Source: Lagopus muta
Taxonomy: Eukaryota > Chordata > Aves > Galliformes > Phasianidae
Assembly (NCBI RefSeq): GCF_023343835.1
Contig: NC_064437.1
Span: forward strand, 41,193,967-41,257,966
DNA length: 64,000 nt
Direction of reading: 5' to 3'
In this document: piece after piece, positions 23,201-32,000 of the stretch
Layout: the number at the start of each line of letters is the position of its first letter
How positions within the stretch are numbered: the stretch's first letter is position 1
The notes under the pieces: generated by a model
Seen by the model: only the letters and a program-made list of their open reading frames with translations
The model's database searches: none
What the model was told of the DNA's origin: nothing
Translations under genes and position numbers: made by a program

Positions 23201-23978
23201 AGACTGTGGCCTTTGAGGGTCTTGGGAAGTGTTGATGTAGCTGTAGTGTGGGAGCAAGTCATGGGTTCTGCAGAGAACAATTTGTGACTGGCAGAGAGTT
23301 AGGAGCAAGGGCATCCTGGATTGGAGCATCAGAAATACCACTTAAAATACAGTGATCTTTCCATACAACATTTAGCACATTTTCTTTTTTACTTGACATA
23401 TTATATGTCTCTTTTTTTGTCCCAGTCAGTAGCTCTTCAACGTGGAGGTTTAACTGAATACTGTTGTGTTTCACCTCTTCAGTTACCGCTTCATGGATAT
23501 GTTCCCTGACGCTGCCCTCGTACGGGACATTCAGAAAAAGCTAGATGACATCATACAAATTGGTGTCTGCAACATCACCAAGCTGATCCGAGCTTCCCAG
23601 TCTGCTGCTGCTTCTGGGGCAGCAGAAGTCACGTCAGAAGGCTTTCCTCTTTCAAGGACTAAGAGAGATGCTAGGACGGTTTCAGACCATCGTGATGCAA
23701 AATCCACAGAGCCGCTCTCCATTGCACTAGAGGTCCCAGGAGAAAGAAGAGGAAAGAGCTTGAGAACCTATCGGTCTGCCACAAGGCAGGAGGATCTGAA
23801 AAGCCACAGGCGTGGATCTCTTGCCAACAGATTGCTACGTGAAGGACTTCTAACGCAAGAGATGCTGAGACAGCTGGAGAGCGAGTGGCAGGATCAGCAC
23901 AGGAGTGGTAGATATGGCCTTGCTTCAAAAAGAAATGACCAGAGTAGTTCAAAGGAAATGGGAAAAAAGAAAAAATAG
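10988..23978 (+). CDS. SUPV3L1: SUPV3L1, mitochondrial ATP-dependent RNA helicase (SUV3)
   Basis: SUV3 unwinds RNA in the mitochondrial matrix and works with polynucleotide phosphorylase in mtRNA decay. Fifteen exons join in phase to 796 residues; human is 786 as I recall. The first in-frame ATG (10988) follows an in-frame TAG at 10958 and opens an Arg-rich, acid-free [20 protein letters not shown], a good matrix presequence. Helicase motifs are intact: Walker A GPTNSGKT (197-204), motif II DEIQ (281-284), motif [11 protein letters not shown] (413-422) and motif [10 protein letters not shown] (456-463). A SUV3-type C-terminal region follows, with a charged tail ending in lysines. Intron 3 uses a GC donor. 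The start codon context is weak (C at -3) and out-of-frame ATGs lie upstream. Confidence 0.98.
11500..11702 (+). repeat. CR1 LINE 3'-end fragment, sense, SUPV3L1 intron 1
   Basis: Phrases such as gaggagggtcaggttgg, acagttcttcaccggaga, aacagcctgcccaggga and ggagttggaattgatgatcc follow a CR1 subfamily 3' region in sense orientation. Confidence 0.75.
13048..13074. repeat. (TTTG)n microsatellite
   Basis: About six TTTG units in SUPV3L1 intron 1. Confidence 0.85.
13703..13780 (+). CDS. SUPV3L1: SUPV3L1 exon 2 (residues 81-107)
   Basis: Encodes [20 protein letters not shown] followed by ENGLD. The acceptor is TTCTGCAG and the donor GATG|gtaaga. Confidence 0.95.
14046..14153 (+). CDS. SUPV3L1: SUPV3L1 exon 3 (residues 107-143), GC donor
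   Basis: Encodes [19 protein letters not shown] through [13 protein letters not shown]. The only donor that keeps phase with exon 4 is CAG|gcaagt, so intron 3 is of the GC-AG class. Confidence 0.93.
14480..14747 (-). repeat. CR1 LINE 3'-end fragment, antisense, SUPV3L1 intron 3
   Basis: Reads as the reverse complement of a CR1 3' end: aatcatagaatggtttg, ttggaagggacatttaag, ccagcctggccttgaatgc, tcactgggcaacctgttcca, ccatttcccctcatcctg. An antisense reading frame here recalls the end of the CR1 polyprotein and is a remnant, not a host gene. Confidence 0.9.
15457..15571 (+). CDS. SUPV3L1: SUPV3L1 exon 4 (residues 143-181)
   Basis: Encodes [20 protein letters not shown] through DLRLPPNW. The acceptor is TTCCAG and the donor TG|gtcagt. 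Confidence 0.95.
16158..16326 (+). CDS. SUPV3L1: SUPV3L1 exon 5 (residues 181-237), Walker A
   Basis: Holds helicase motif I GPTNSGKT (197-204) and motif Ia region [10 protein letters not shown]. The donor GCT|gtcagt leaves whole codons. Confidence 0.95.
16814..16925 (+). CDS. SUPV3L1: SUPV3L1 exon 6 (residues 238-275)
   Basis: Encodes [20 protein letters not shown] followed by [12 protein letters not shown]. The acceptor is CCTGTAG and the donor CTT|gtacgt. Confidence 0.95.
17202..17279 (+). CDS. SUPV3L1: SUPV3L1 exon 7 (residues 275-301), DEIQ box
   Basis: Encodes [20 protein letters not shown] followed by WTRALLG. The DEIQ motif II (281-284), rather than DEAD or DEVH, is the family-typical form. 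Confidence 0.95.
17489..17580 (+). CDS. SUPV3L1: SUPV3L1 exon 8 (residues 301-331)
   Basis: Encodes [20 protein letters not shown] followed by [10 protein letters not shown]. The donor is GAG|gtaagc. Confidence 0.95.
18466..18646 (+). CDS. SUPV3L1: SUPV3L1 exon 9 (residues 332-392)
   Basis: Opens the second RecA-like domain: [20 protein letters not shown], then [18 protein letters not shown] and VIYGSLPPG. The donor is CAG|gtaaag. Confidence 0.95.
19044..19137 (+). CDS. SUPV3L1: SUPV3L1 exon 10 (residues 392-423), motif V
   Basis: Encodes [19 protein letters not shown] and helicase motif [11 protein letters not shown]. The donor is TT|gtaagt. Confidence 0.95.
19179..19199. repeat. (TAA)n microsatellite
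   Basis: About seven TAA units, 40 bases after the SUPV3L1 exon 10 donor. Confidence 0.8.
19368..19522 (+). repeat. degenerate CR1 fragment, sense, SUPV3L1 intron 10
   Basis: The pattern ggtttagattggatgtc, agaatttcttcacagagtgg, ggaacaggcagctcaggga, gccatccctggagata is a degraded CR1 3' region. Confidence 0.7.
19670..19889 (+). CDS. SUPV3L1: SUPV3L1 exon 11 (residues 423-496), motif VI
   Basis: Encodes [20 protein letters not shown], then motif [12 protein letters not shown] and the following [16 protein letters not shown]. The donor AAG|gtggga is weak at +3 to +4. Confidence 0.95.
20126..20206 (+). CDS. SUPV3L1: SUPV3L1 exon 12 (residues 497-523)
   Basis: Encodes [20 protein letters not shown] followed by ATLSNLI. 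The donor is ATT|gtaaga. Confidence 0.95.
21195..21371 (+). CDS. SUPV3L1: SUPV3L1 exon 13 (residues 524-582)
   Basis: Encodes [20 protein letters not shown], then [20 protein letters not shown] and [13 protein letters not shown]. The acceptor is TCTCGCAG and the donor AAG|gtcagt. Confidence 0.95.
22959..23107 (+). CDS. SUPV3L1: SUPV3L1 exon 14 (residues 583-632)
   Basis: Encodes [20 protein letters not shown] followed by [13 protein letters not shown] and the DLYLWL end. A strong T/C tract precedes the acceptor. Confidence 0.95.
23483..23978 (+). CDS. SUPV3L1: SUPV3L1 exon 15, terminal (residues 632-796)
   Basis: Begins [20 protein letters not shown], runs through a less conserved Ser/Arg-rich linker, then [20 protein letters not shown] and a lysine-rich end before TAG. 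This C-terminal tail is the most diverged part relative to human. Confidence 0.95.
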
Positions 23979-24015
23979 AATCCATGTCCTGACTCTGTTT
24001 AGTTTTTATTCTTAA

Positions 24016-24021
24016 AATAAA
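24016..24021 (+). promoter_or_regulatory. SUPV3L1: poly(A) signal AATAAA, SUPV3L1
   Basis: A canonical hexamer 38 bases after the stop codon, giving a very short 3' UTR. A second AATAAA occurs at 24268. Confidence 0.7.
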
Positions 24022-24267
24022 ATGCTATTTTAATAACTTCTATGGCATTTCATGTTTATGCTGATGCAGCTCCTTGATGTTTTTCCTCCACCTGTGACTA
24101 GTTATGTGAAGCATTCAGAGAAATACACTCGTGTAGGCTGAGAGGCCTACCTGTGCTTTTAGCAATCTGCTGTACACTTCAGTTGTGGTGTTCAGCAACG
24201 GTGTATGGTATACTGCTCTGTGAAAATTTGAACCTGATGCCTTCTTAAAATATATCCTCACATCATT

Positions 24268-24273
24268 AATAAA
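24268..24273 (+). promoter_or_regulatory. SUPV3L1: second poly(A) signal AATAAA, SUPV3L1
   Basis: A canonical hexamer in cattaataaacatc, about 290 bases after the stop codon. It is an alternative distal end. Confidence 0.45.
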
Positions 24274-27200
24274 CATCAGATATTTCACTGGTAATGAATT
24301 AGCTACTCATTCCATACCTTCTCAAAGGGCAGAGTTTAGCAGATAACAAGCAGATAATGAGCAACCTGGCAGGAAATTGGTCAGAATGGTGATAGGAGTT
24401 ATGTGCTTTTAACCTTTGTGTCTTGTGAAAATGTGGGAGGAGGCAAAAAGCATTTGTGTTAATTCTTGGGGGTTAAATCCTGGTCACAGGATTTTTTTCA
24501 GGTAAATTCTGTTGTGTGATGGGTAATTAAACCTGTCCTTGCTCTTTGAGTTTTATTTTTTTGCTAAAAAAATTTAAAAGGCAAATTTTTTGGGGAAAAA
24601 AATTATGTGATTATTTTTTGGTGGAAAGGTGAAGATGTTAGAGGCATAGGTGTAATTGTTTTCTGAGACATTCATGTCTGTTTCTGCTAATTCAGTTTTA
24701 TAGAAGCAATTTTGTTATGTGGCACTTCATGAATGATATATTTTTTTTGCTTCACATTCTAGCTTGTTTGTGACAGGTGGACTTGGAGGGGAGATGTGTG
24801 AAATACTTCACTTAAAACTATAGACTGTTCATTGAGCTTTTATAACAGGTAAGGTTTGGTACTCGTGCCAGTACCATTCCTAAGTACCCATTTTACATTT
24901 TATTATGGCTGGTGGGAAACCTAGATGCTTACTGCTGGGTGGAAAGTGTAGTTTGCTGGAACCAAGTTCTCAGGAAGCTGTTTGTTTTTCTTTTCTGCTG
25001 ACACAGTGTCACTCAATAACGTTTAAGGCAGTGCAACACCAGGCTCTGCTTTCACACACACGCCTGTGCTCTGTTGCCCTGGCATATGTTTGTAGTGGAA
25101 GCAGGCCCTTGAGCTCTCCGTTGAGGTAATGGAGACTGGAAAGAGTTGGATGCTGAGGCTGCAGTGTGTGTTCACAGAAGGAGGTTTCAGCTGTTGCTGT
25201 GGCTGCATGGAGACAACTGTGTTGCAGCAGCTGAGTGTGTGCTAACAGTTTTTCACAGCTGTTCTCAATGTATTACACACACTTTTTGCATTATTTACTA
25301 AAATGCAAGCAGTGCATAAATGTTGCTAGTCCATGTGATTTCATGCTGATTTCAGAGCCAAACCATCATAGGCAGAAATGTTCCTGTTCTTCTGCAAAGC
25401 CCCATCTTTCTTTCCTCCTCCAAGGAAAAAATAAGCAGCTATGTATGTATGGCTGAGGCCATGAACATGTTGTGAATTTTCTGGCTTGAGGATGAGTAAT
25501 TCTGCTTTGCTTCCCAGATTCATGACAGCCTCTGCCTAAAAGCAACACAGCTTGCACAGCATGCAACACTTGTGTGAGGATGATTCCTCTCTTTTTTCCC
25601 CTGTCCCTGTGGATGTGGGTCGCAGGAGACTCATGTTGCCTGTGGGCTGCTTCTAGACTGTTTTGATGAATGTACCCTTTAATTGTATGCGTAGCTGATG
25701 CTAGCATATATTTTGAGCAAGGAAAGAGTGGCTGGGTCTGGGGGTGTAAGCCAGTCTTGCAATACGGAAGCAAAAAGCCTATAAGCATTCTTTTTTGTAT
25801 TTTGGTGAGATTAGTGCTTGGCTTAACTCGTGGCTTGTATCCATAGTGACTCCATAGTAACTGTTACAAGAGCTCTGAAGTGTATTCAGGCGTTTCCAGG
25901 CTGACTTTTTACGAAAGTTTTCTTTTCTTCTGAGCTAATGATGTGACTGTCATTGGCTGTTGTTAGTATGGCTGCCAAATGGATCCCACGTGGTAAATCC
26001 GGACTGGTGCAGTGCAGAGGTATGCATGCTGTGCATCATGAGCATTTCGTGTTCAAGCAAGCCCCTGGGGGAGATGGAGTGGCTCTTCTTAGGGGGGCGA
26101 GCTGGAAAGTGGTTTTAATAAACAGCAGCAGCAACATTGTTCATTCGATTTGGGAATCACATTTGCAGTACTTTGTTTCAAGTGCTCGGATTTCCAGATT
26201 AATTTCAGTCATTCAACTTTCAGATGTTTGGAAATTTATTAGTTTCACAGTTAATTTTTCTGTGTGTGTATGTGTTTAGCTGTTGTACTTTTAATGGGAG
26301 ATGATGCTAACAGTGCTGTTTGGTAAAGGCAAAAACAAAGCTGCCTTTCTCTTAAGCCAATGAACTTTTTTCTGTCTGTGCTGGCTCCATCTCTTCTAAA
26401 TATTGCCTGTCCTTGGGGTGCATTTTCTGGTTGGTTGCCTCAGGTGTTCTGCATTAATTCTGCAGCCTGATGCTTTCTCTGCTGTGAGAGGGGAAGGAGG
26501 AAGCCCCAAGCCTCTGTGTGGCAGGCAAGGGGAGCCTATCTGTTCAGGATTGTTTCCCATTTGTTGGCCAGAATACATACAAAATGGCCATTATGTAGTT
26601 GGGAATTCAGTCCTTACAACACCGAACTGCTGCCTACATGGCAATGAAACAATATCTTGTCTTTCTGTACACAACAGCTTCCTTGAAGCTAGGATGCACC
26701 ACAGATGAGCAATTGATTCATGCAGTGGATCTGACACATCACGTATTTGACAGTGCTTGCTGCCAGCTCTGTAACATTTAGCTCTTTAAGACCCTTTTTC
26801 AGTGGCATCTGTTAGAGAAAAAAAGAAAAGAGAGAATGAGAAATAAATCTACGTATTACAGTCACAATGAGCTGTGGATCATAGTGGGATGGAGCTCGAA
26901 AGGTGATGTTTTCAGTTTTGCTGGCCAGAGGGGTTGTGGCTCTGGTGGTGTGGGTAAACAATGAGGAGAGAGACAGTCCCTCTGGGAGTCAGTGTCTGAC
27001 TTAACGAGCCGGCAGTTATTGGAAGATGAATGCAGGAGAAGTGAACCGTGCTTTCTGGCTGGTAGTGTGCCTTTTTTTCTTCTTCCTTTTTTCCCTTTCT
27101 CTTGAAGATCAAAAGCCTAATTTTAGACCAAGCCCTATTTATGAACTGTTCAGCCCCTTTGCTTTACTCTTGCTTTTCTTGTTTTAGAACAGTGGAAAAT

Positions 27201-27696
27201 AAACAGCTGTTGGGATCTCCTGGTGTCTGGGGCTAATCCCTGATGCAAGTCATGCAAAAGGAATAGAAAAGGCCTCAACCTTTCCTAGCAGAGCTTTTGT
27301 GTAATTTGTCTCTGTGGGGCTGTTCTCTACCTTCCCTCAGCTCTTTAAGTCTTTCCTTGTGATGAGAGACTTGAACAACTGTAACCTTGGCTGCTCTGAT
27401 GTTCAGCAGAGCTTATCTCCTGATCTGTGTGTTCTTGAAGCTGCCAGAACTGGGTAGAGTTGTCTTTGTGAGACCAGTGCTGGGTAGAGCTGAAGTATTG
27501 CATGTCTGTGGATTTTCTCCTGTGTTCATATGGCTCAGTTAAATTGTATGCATACATATATATATATATTTACAGTAGCATGAGACTGTTGGGTCCTTCT
27601 TAGGCTACGACACGGCATGGCCTAAAGTCTTTTTCTGCTAACTGGCCACTTCTGCCCTGTTGTGGATCTGTGTAACCATATTTGACTTCGCCTACT

Positions 27697-27785
27697 ACAG
27701 AATCACAGAACTATAGAGATCAGAAGGGACCTCTAGAGATCGCTGAGTCCAACCCCTGCTAAAGCAGGTTCCCTACAGCAGCTGA
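27697..27785 (-). repeat. CR1 LINE 3'-tip fragment, antisense
   Basis: The text acagaatcacagaactatag, agaagggacctctagaga and gagtccaacccctgctaaag is the reverse complement of a CR1 3' tip. Confidence 0.85.
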
Positions 27786-28828
27786 AGCAGTATCTTTCTG
27801 TGATCTCTCCCACTGCTCAGCACGTCGCACCTTTCCAGCTCCCACTTATCCCTTCCCAAGACTGTCATTCTGAATTATCAACGGAATTTTGGATTGTGAT
27901 ATTTTTCTGCAGAATTTTAGGTGGGTTATTTTAGATTATCTGCCAGTGAAGTAAGCGCTCCTGCTGGGGGAAGCACACAGACTGTAGGAGCAGTTTAGAG
28001 TGAGCCTCCCATTGCTCCATGCCAATGCTTTTCTTTCCCCTTTCCCTGGGTCAATATCTCAGCTCTTTTTGTATCTTTCATTAGTGATAAACACTGGAAG
28101 CACTTGTGTATTAAGGGTAAACCTGAAGAGTAATGGTTAAAGGCTGTGTCAGATTCAACTCTGATAGCGCAAGGAAGCAGTTTTGCCACAAGCAAACTGT
28201 GCTTTGCCAGTTAAAGGTGCTTGTTGCACTGAGTGCCACAGCCTGATATCTACTCTGCTGGCTGCCAGGTAAGTCTGTTCTCTCCCCAGGTTTTGCAACA
28301 CAGAGGATCTGCATTGGCCTGAAACTTTGCCTCCAGAGGAGGGCTGAAGGGAGGGTAATCCGTGCAAAACCTTTCTGGGCTGGGAATTGCGAAAGAGGTG
28401 TTTCAGCTGGGGGTGGGGGGCTGCGTGCCTTCCCTCCTTACCGTGGCTGGAGCTTAATCGAGAAGGGCTGGAGATAAGGGTGCACTGTGTGGGACTAGAG
28501 AGGAGTTAATTCATGCAGAAGAGTGCATGTGGGAGTGCCAAGCAGAGGCAAGAAACCTAACATCCTCTCTCAGCTTTCCAGATTCCCTGCAGCACTTTGT
28601 GCTGTGCCGCTGTCAGCCAAGGGGAAGGAAGCAAAGTAAGCAGGGCAGGCTGGGTGCGTAGCAACTGCGTGGCAAAGTGGTTATCATTCCCAAGTGTGGC
28701 TGTAACAAAATTGATTTTTCTCCCCTTCAGCTTGGCAGATCTCCAGGTGCCTGCTTGGGCACAATGGAGCGCGTAGCTGAGAGGGAGGGACTTTGGGGTG
28801 ATGGTGGGGGAGATACAAAGAGACAGAA

Positions 28829-28843
28829 GTTTAATCATTGAAC
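28829..28843 (+). promoter_or_regulatory. HKDC1: imperfect HNF1-like palindrome upstream of HKDC1
   Basis: GTTTAATCATTGAAC resembles the HNF1 consensus GTTAATNATTAAC with one added base, about 180 bases before the start codon. This is a pattern match only. Confidence 0.25.
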
Positions 28844-29021
28844 CGATCACGCTGGATGGATTTATTTCTGGACTCAATTTCCCAGGAACTCCACTGTTTC
28901 GCCTTGGGGGAAATGCCTCAGCTGAAGTTTCTCTAGCTCCAGCTTAGTGGATAAAGACGCGTCGCTTTGGAATTACTCAACAGCAGCTGTCACTACTGAC
29001 ACCTCCATCTGCCTTGAGAAA

Positions 29022-29084
29022 ATGTTCGCCGTCCACTTGCTAGCTTTCCATTTTGCAAAGCTAAAGGAGGATCAAATAAAAAAG
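29022..29084 (+). CDS. HKDC1: HKDC1 exon 1 (residues 1-21), membrane-anchor helix
   Basis: Starts [20 protein letters not shown], a hydrophobic then charged helix like the porin/outer-membrane anchor of HK1. The ATG has A at -3. The donor is AAG|gtaagt. Confidence 0.95.
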
Positions 29085-32000
29085 GTAAGTTAGAGCAGTA
29101 ACCTGTTTTCAGAACTGTTATGCTCTGCAGGGTCTGCAGTGTGTAATGCAGGCTACTTTATGGCTTTTTCTACTGCCGCTATGGAGGCAAATGGCATGAG
29201 AAGCATTTGCATACATCTGATGACTGTGAAAATAGGTCTGCTTAGAGCTTTTCCCTGCACAATTATAAATTGCAATGGATCAAATGATCTTCAGTAAGGA
29301 AAAATGATATTTAAACTTGACCTGGCACGGTGTGGTGTAGTCCAGAGGGCAGGAAGGACCTTTCGTTAAGTTGCTTTGTGAGTAGTGTGGAGGATGGGAT
29401 TTTAAAATCTGAGTAGGTGCCTGATTCACTCCCATGATAGGAAGGATAGGAAGATCTCCTGGGGGCTTTGGAACAGGTCTTCTGTGATTCAATACACAGT
29501 TCCAAGTAGTGGTGGTGGAATTAGAAGTGGGAAAGCTAAAAGTGAACCAGATCAGAAGCTGTCAGTACTGAAAGTGAACTGCCTGGTGGTTGCTTTTCCC
29601 ATTTGCTTTCATGGCTGGGCTGCAGCGGGTTGTTGTCCCTCCATCATAAGACCACGTGGGACCTGTAAGTTTGAGTTAGAGGCACTGTGGTTTCTAGACG
29701 TATCCTCAGGGGTGCTCTGTTTTCCTGGCGTCTACACAGAGTGCTTTGTGGCTGTCACCACCCAGCCCTGTCCTCCAGTTTTACGGCCAGCTGGAGGTGG
29801 GGCTGTCTGCAGGTGCATGGCAGGAGGTAATGCTGCCTCCGTGACAGGGTGAGCAGCACTGGGGTGTCCTCACTGTGCCTGTGCTTACACATAAAGGTCA
29901 GATGTCTCTGATGGCCACAGCCCTTTTGTCCCCATGTGATCAGAAGGGGGCCCTTGTGCCCCTGAAAACCAGATCTAAGGTCTCTTGTCTGGACAGTGTG
30001 TTTTTTCCCTATGTCTTTACAAAGAAACAGAGAGGCCTTGTGGTGCACTGCTTGGGTAGAACGGGCTCTTACAAGAAACGCCCAGTGTGTGTGGCTGAGG
30101 AAGGGTTTTCCTGAAGTGGGGACAATGGAGAGAGGGGCAGAAACATTCTGTGAAGCTCTTAGAAAAATAAGATCTTTTTGCTAGGTGCAAACTAGTTTTG
30201 CCTGAAGGCAAGAAAATGTACTGCTGTGCAGAGGCTTCTTAGGAAGGAAGCTCAGTGCAGGCAGTATGGAGCAGAGCTGATTTCTCTCTAATTAAAGAGA
30301 AGTGCCTCCCTCCCTACCTGACCCTGTCTTGTTTGCCTTCTGGTGTCAAGAGCAAGAGCCTCTCTGCCATGAAAACACTGCCGATTCTATGTTGAGGTGA
30401 CACATTTAAAAACAAGGACTGTACTTGTGCTGGAAGGGAGGTGGTGCAGCAAATTTTGGTGTTGCATGACCTGGCCATTCCTGCATTTGTAAACCACTGA
30501 TATGGTAGTGTGCCTTTGTTCTGGTTGTAAATCAAGCTAGAGAGCAGGCAGGCTGCGCCTTATCTGGCTCCTTGGAGAGGATTTTCTCCTTCCTGTAGGT
30601 AAACAGGGCAGAGAACACAATTTTCATGGGGTGCAGAGAGCTTGTATGTGGTGTCTGCAAATACAAACGTGGGCATTTTTATTGCTTTTTAGTTTTATTT
30701 CCTCAAGGAATTATCTCAGAATGTTACGTGGGCCTGTGTGAGAGTGCATGGCTGCTGCATACCTTGCGTCATTGTGTTTCCTTCTTTCGGTATGCCCAAG
30801 AAAGCAGTGCTAGTGTCTGAGCTGGGATGGTGAATCCTGCACAGTGGCAGGGCCTCAGGAAAGCCCTAGAGGTAGTCCAGTGGTGTCCAAACTGGGGCTA
30901 CAGAGAAATATGTAAATAATGGTCCTTTCAAGGCATGGCTGTGTCTTAAGGCGATTGCTGCTTCTTGACAATGGCATCTTGTAGTTTGTCTTTCTCTTGC
31001 TGTTGGGTAAGGCCTGCATTATTTCCAGGGGGCTGACACTCTCAAATGGGTCACTGCTGACCATCCATTTAAAACAGGTCTGTGAATATGTAACCAGGTA
31101 ATTGGTTTGTGCCTCATTAACATGGGTGGCCACTCAGTTACAGGATAGGCCAGTTTATCCACAACCTGCCTTCTTTGTTTAAACAGTGCCACTTCTTAGA
31201 CCCTCTATTTCCCTCTAATTCATCTGGCCTTTATTTTGATCGTATGTTGTGAGTAACGCACTCTTAAGTATGTTTACTGCACCCAGAATTGTTTTCTGGA
31301 TGTAATCCTAACATCACAGAGAACAGAGGGCAGAACTGGGGTGAGAAAAAGGCTTTGAGTTCCAGCCTGGCATGCCAGCAAAGTTAATTGTCTGTGGAGT
31401 GAAGCAGTAGCTGAATAGATGTTTTCAGACTGTAGCCGACACGCTTGGGCACTGACGGCATTTTCTGGACCTGACTCAGATGGGTCAGATCCTCACCAGC
31501 TTTGCAGTTCTAGTTCATTATGTGAACAGGAGGAAAAGATGGGGTAAGAACAGCCTGTCGGGATGTAGGGAGACTTGTGGGTGTACATGGGGCAGAAGTT
31601 ATTGGTCCATCAGAAAAGATGGCTTGCTTTCTGTCGGTAAGGCTCATGAAAGCAGCAGCCCTGCCAGCCAGCTGCTGAACACCGAGCAGTTTGCGTGCCT
31701 TCCAAGTAACACCTTCCCTGCTGCCAGGTTGACAGGTACCTGTACCACATGCGTCTCTCCGACGATGTCCTGCTGGACGTGATGGCTCGCTTCCGGGCCG
31801 AGATGGTGAAGGGCCTGGGCAGAGACACCAACCCCACAGCGACAGTCAAAATGCTGCCTTCATTAGTGCGCTCGCTTCCTGATGGCTCAGGTGAGTTCCC
31901 CCTGCTCCCACAGCAGTGCTGGTTTAGGGAACAAGATGGGTTGTTGCCTGTACTAAAGGACAGCGCAGCAAGAGCACAGGGCAGCCGGTCCCCTAGTTGA

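Larger units (their letters stand above)
24300..28950. other. SUPV3L1-HKDC1 intergenic region
   Basis: I see no recognisable exon on either strand. Open frames here are short and unlike known proteins. The stretch holds one CR1 tip at 27697 and a short AT dinucleotide run near 27550. The last few hundred bases must include the HKDC1 promoter, which is not CpG-rich. Confidence 0.6.

Noticed and set aside
29484-29852. 122-codon open frame in HKDC1 intron 1
   Set aside because: No family resemblance and no splice signals that would join it to exons 1 and 2, which already join in phase.
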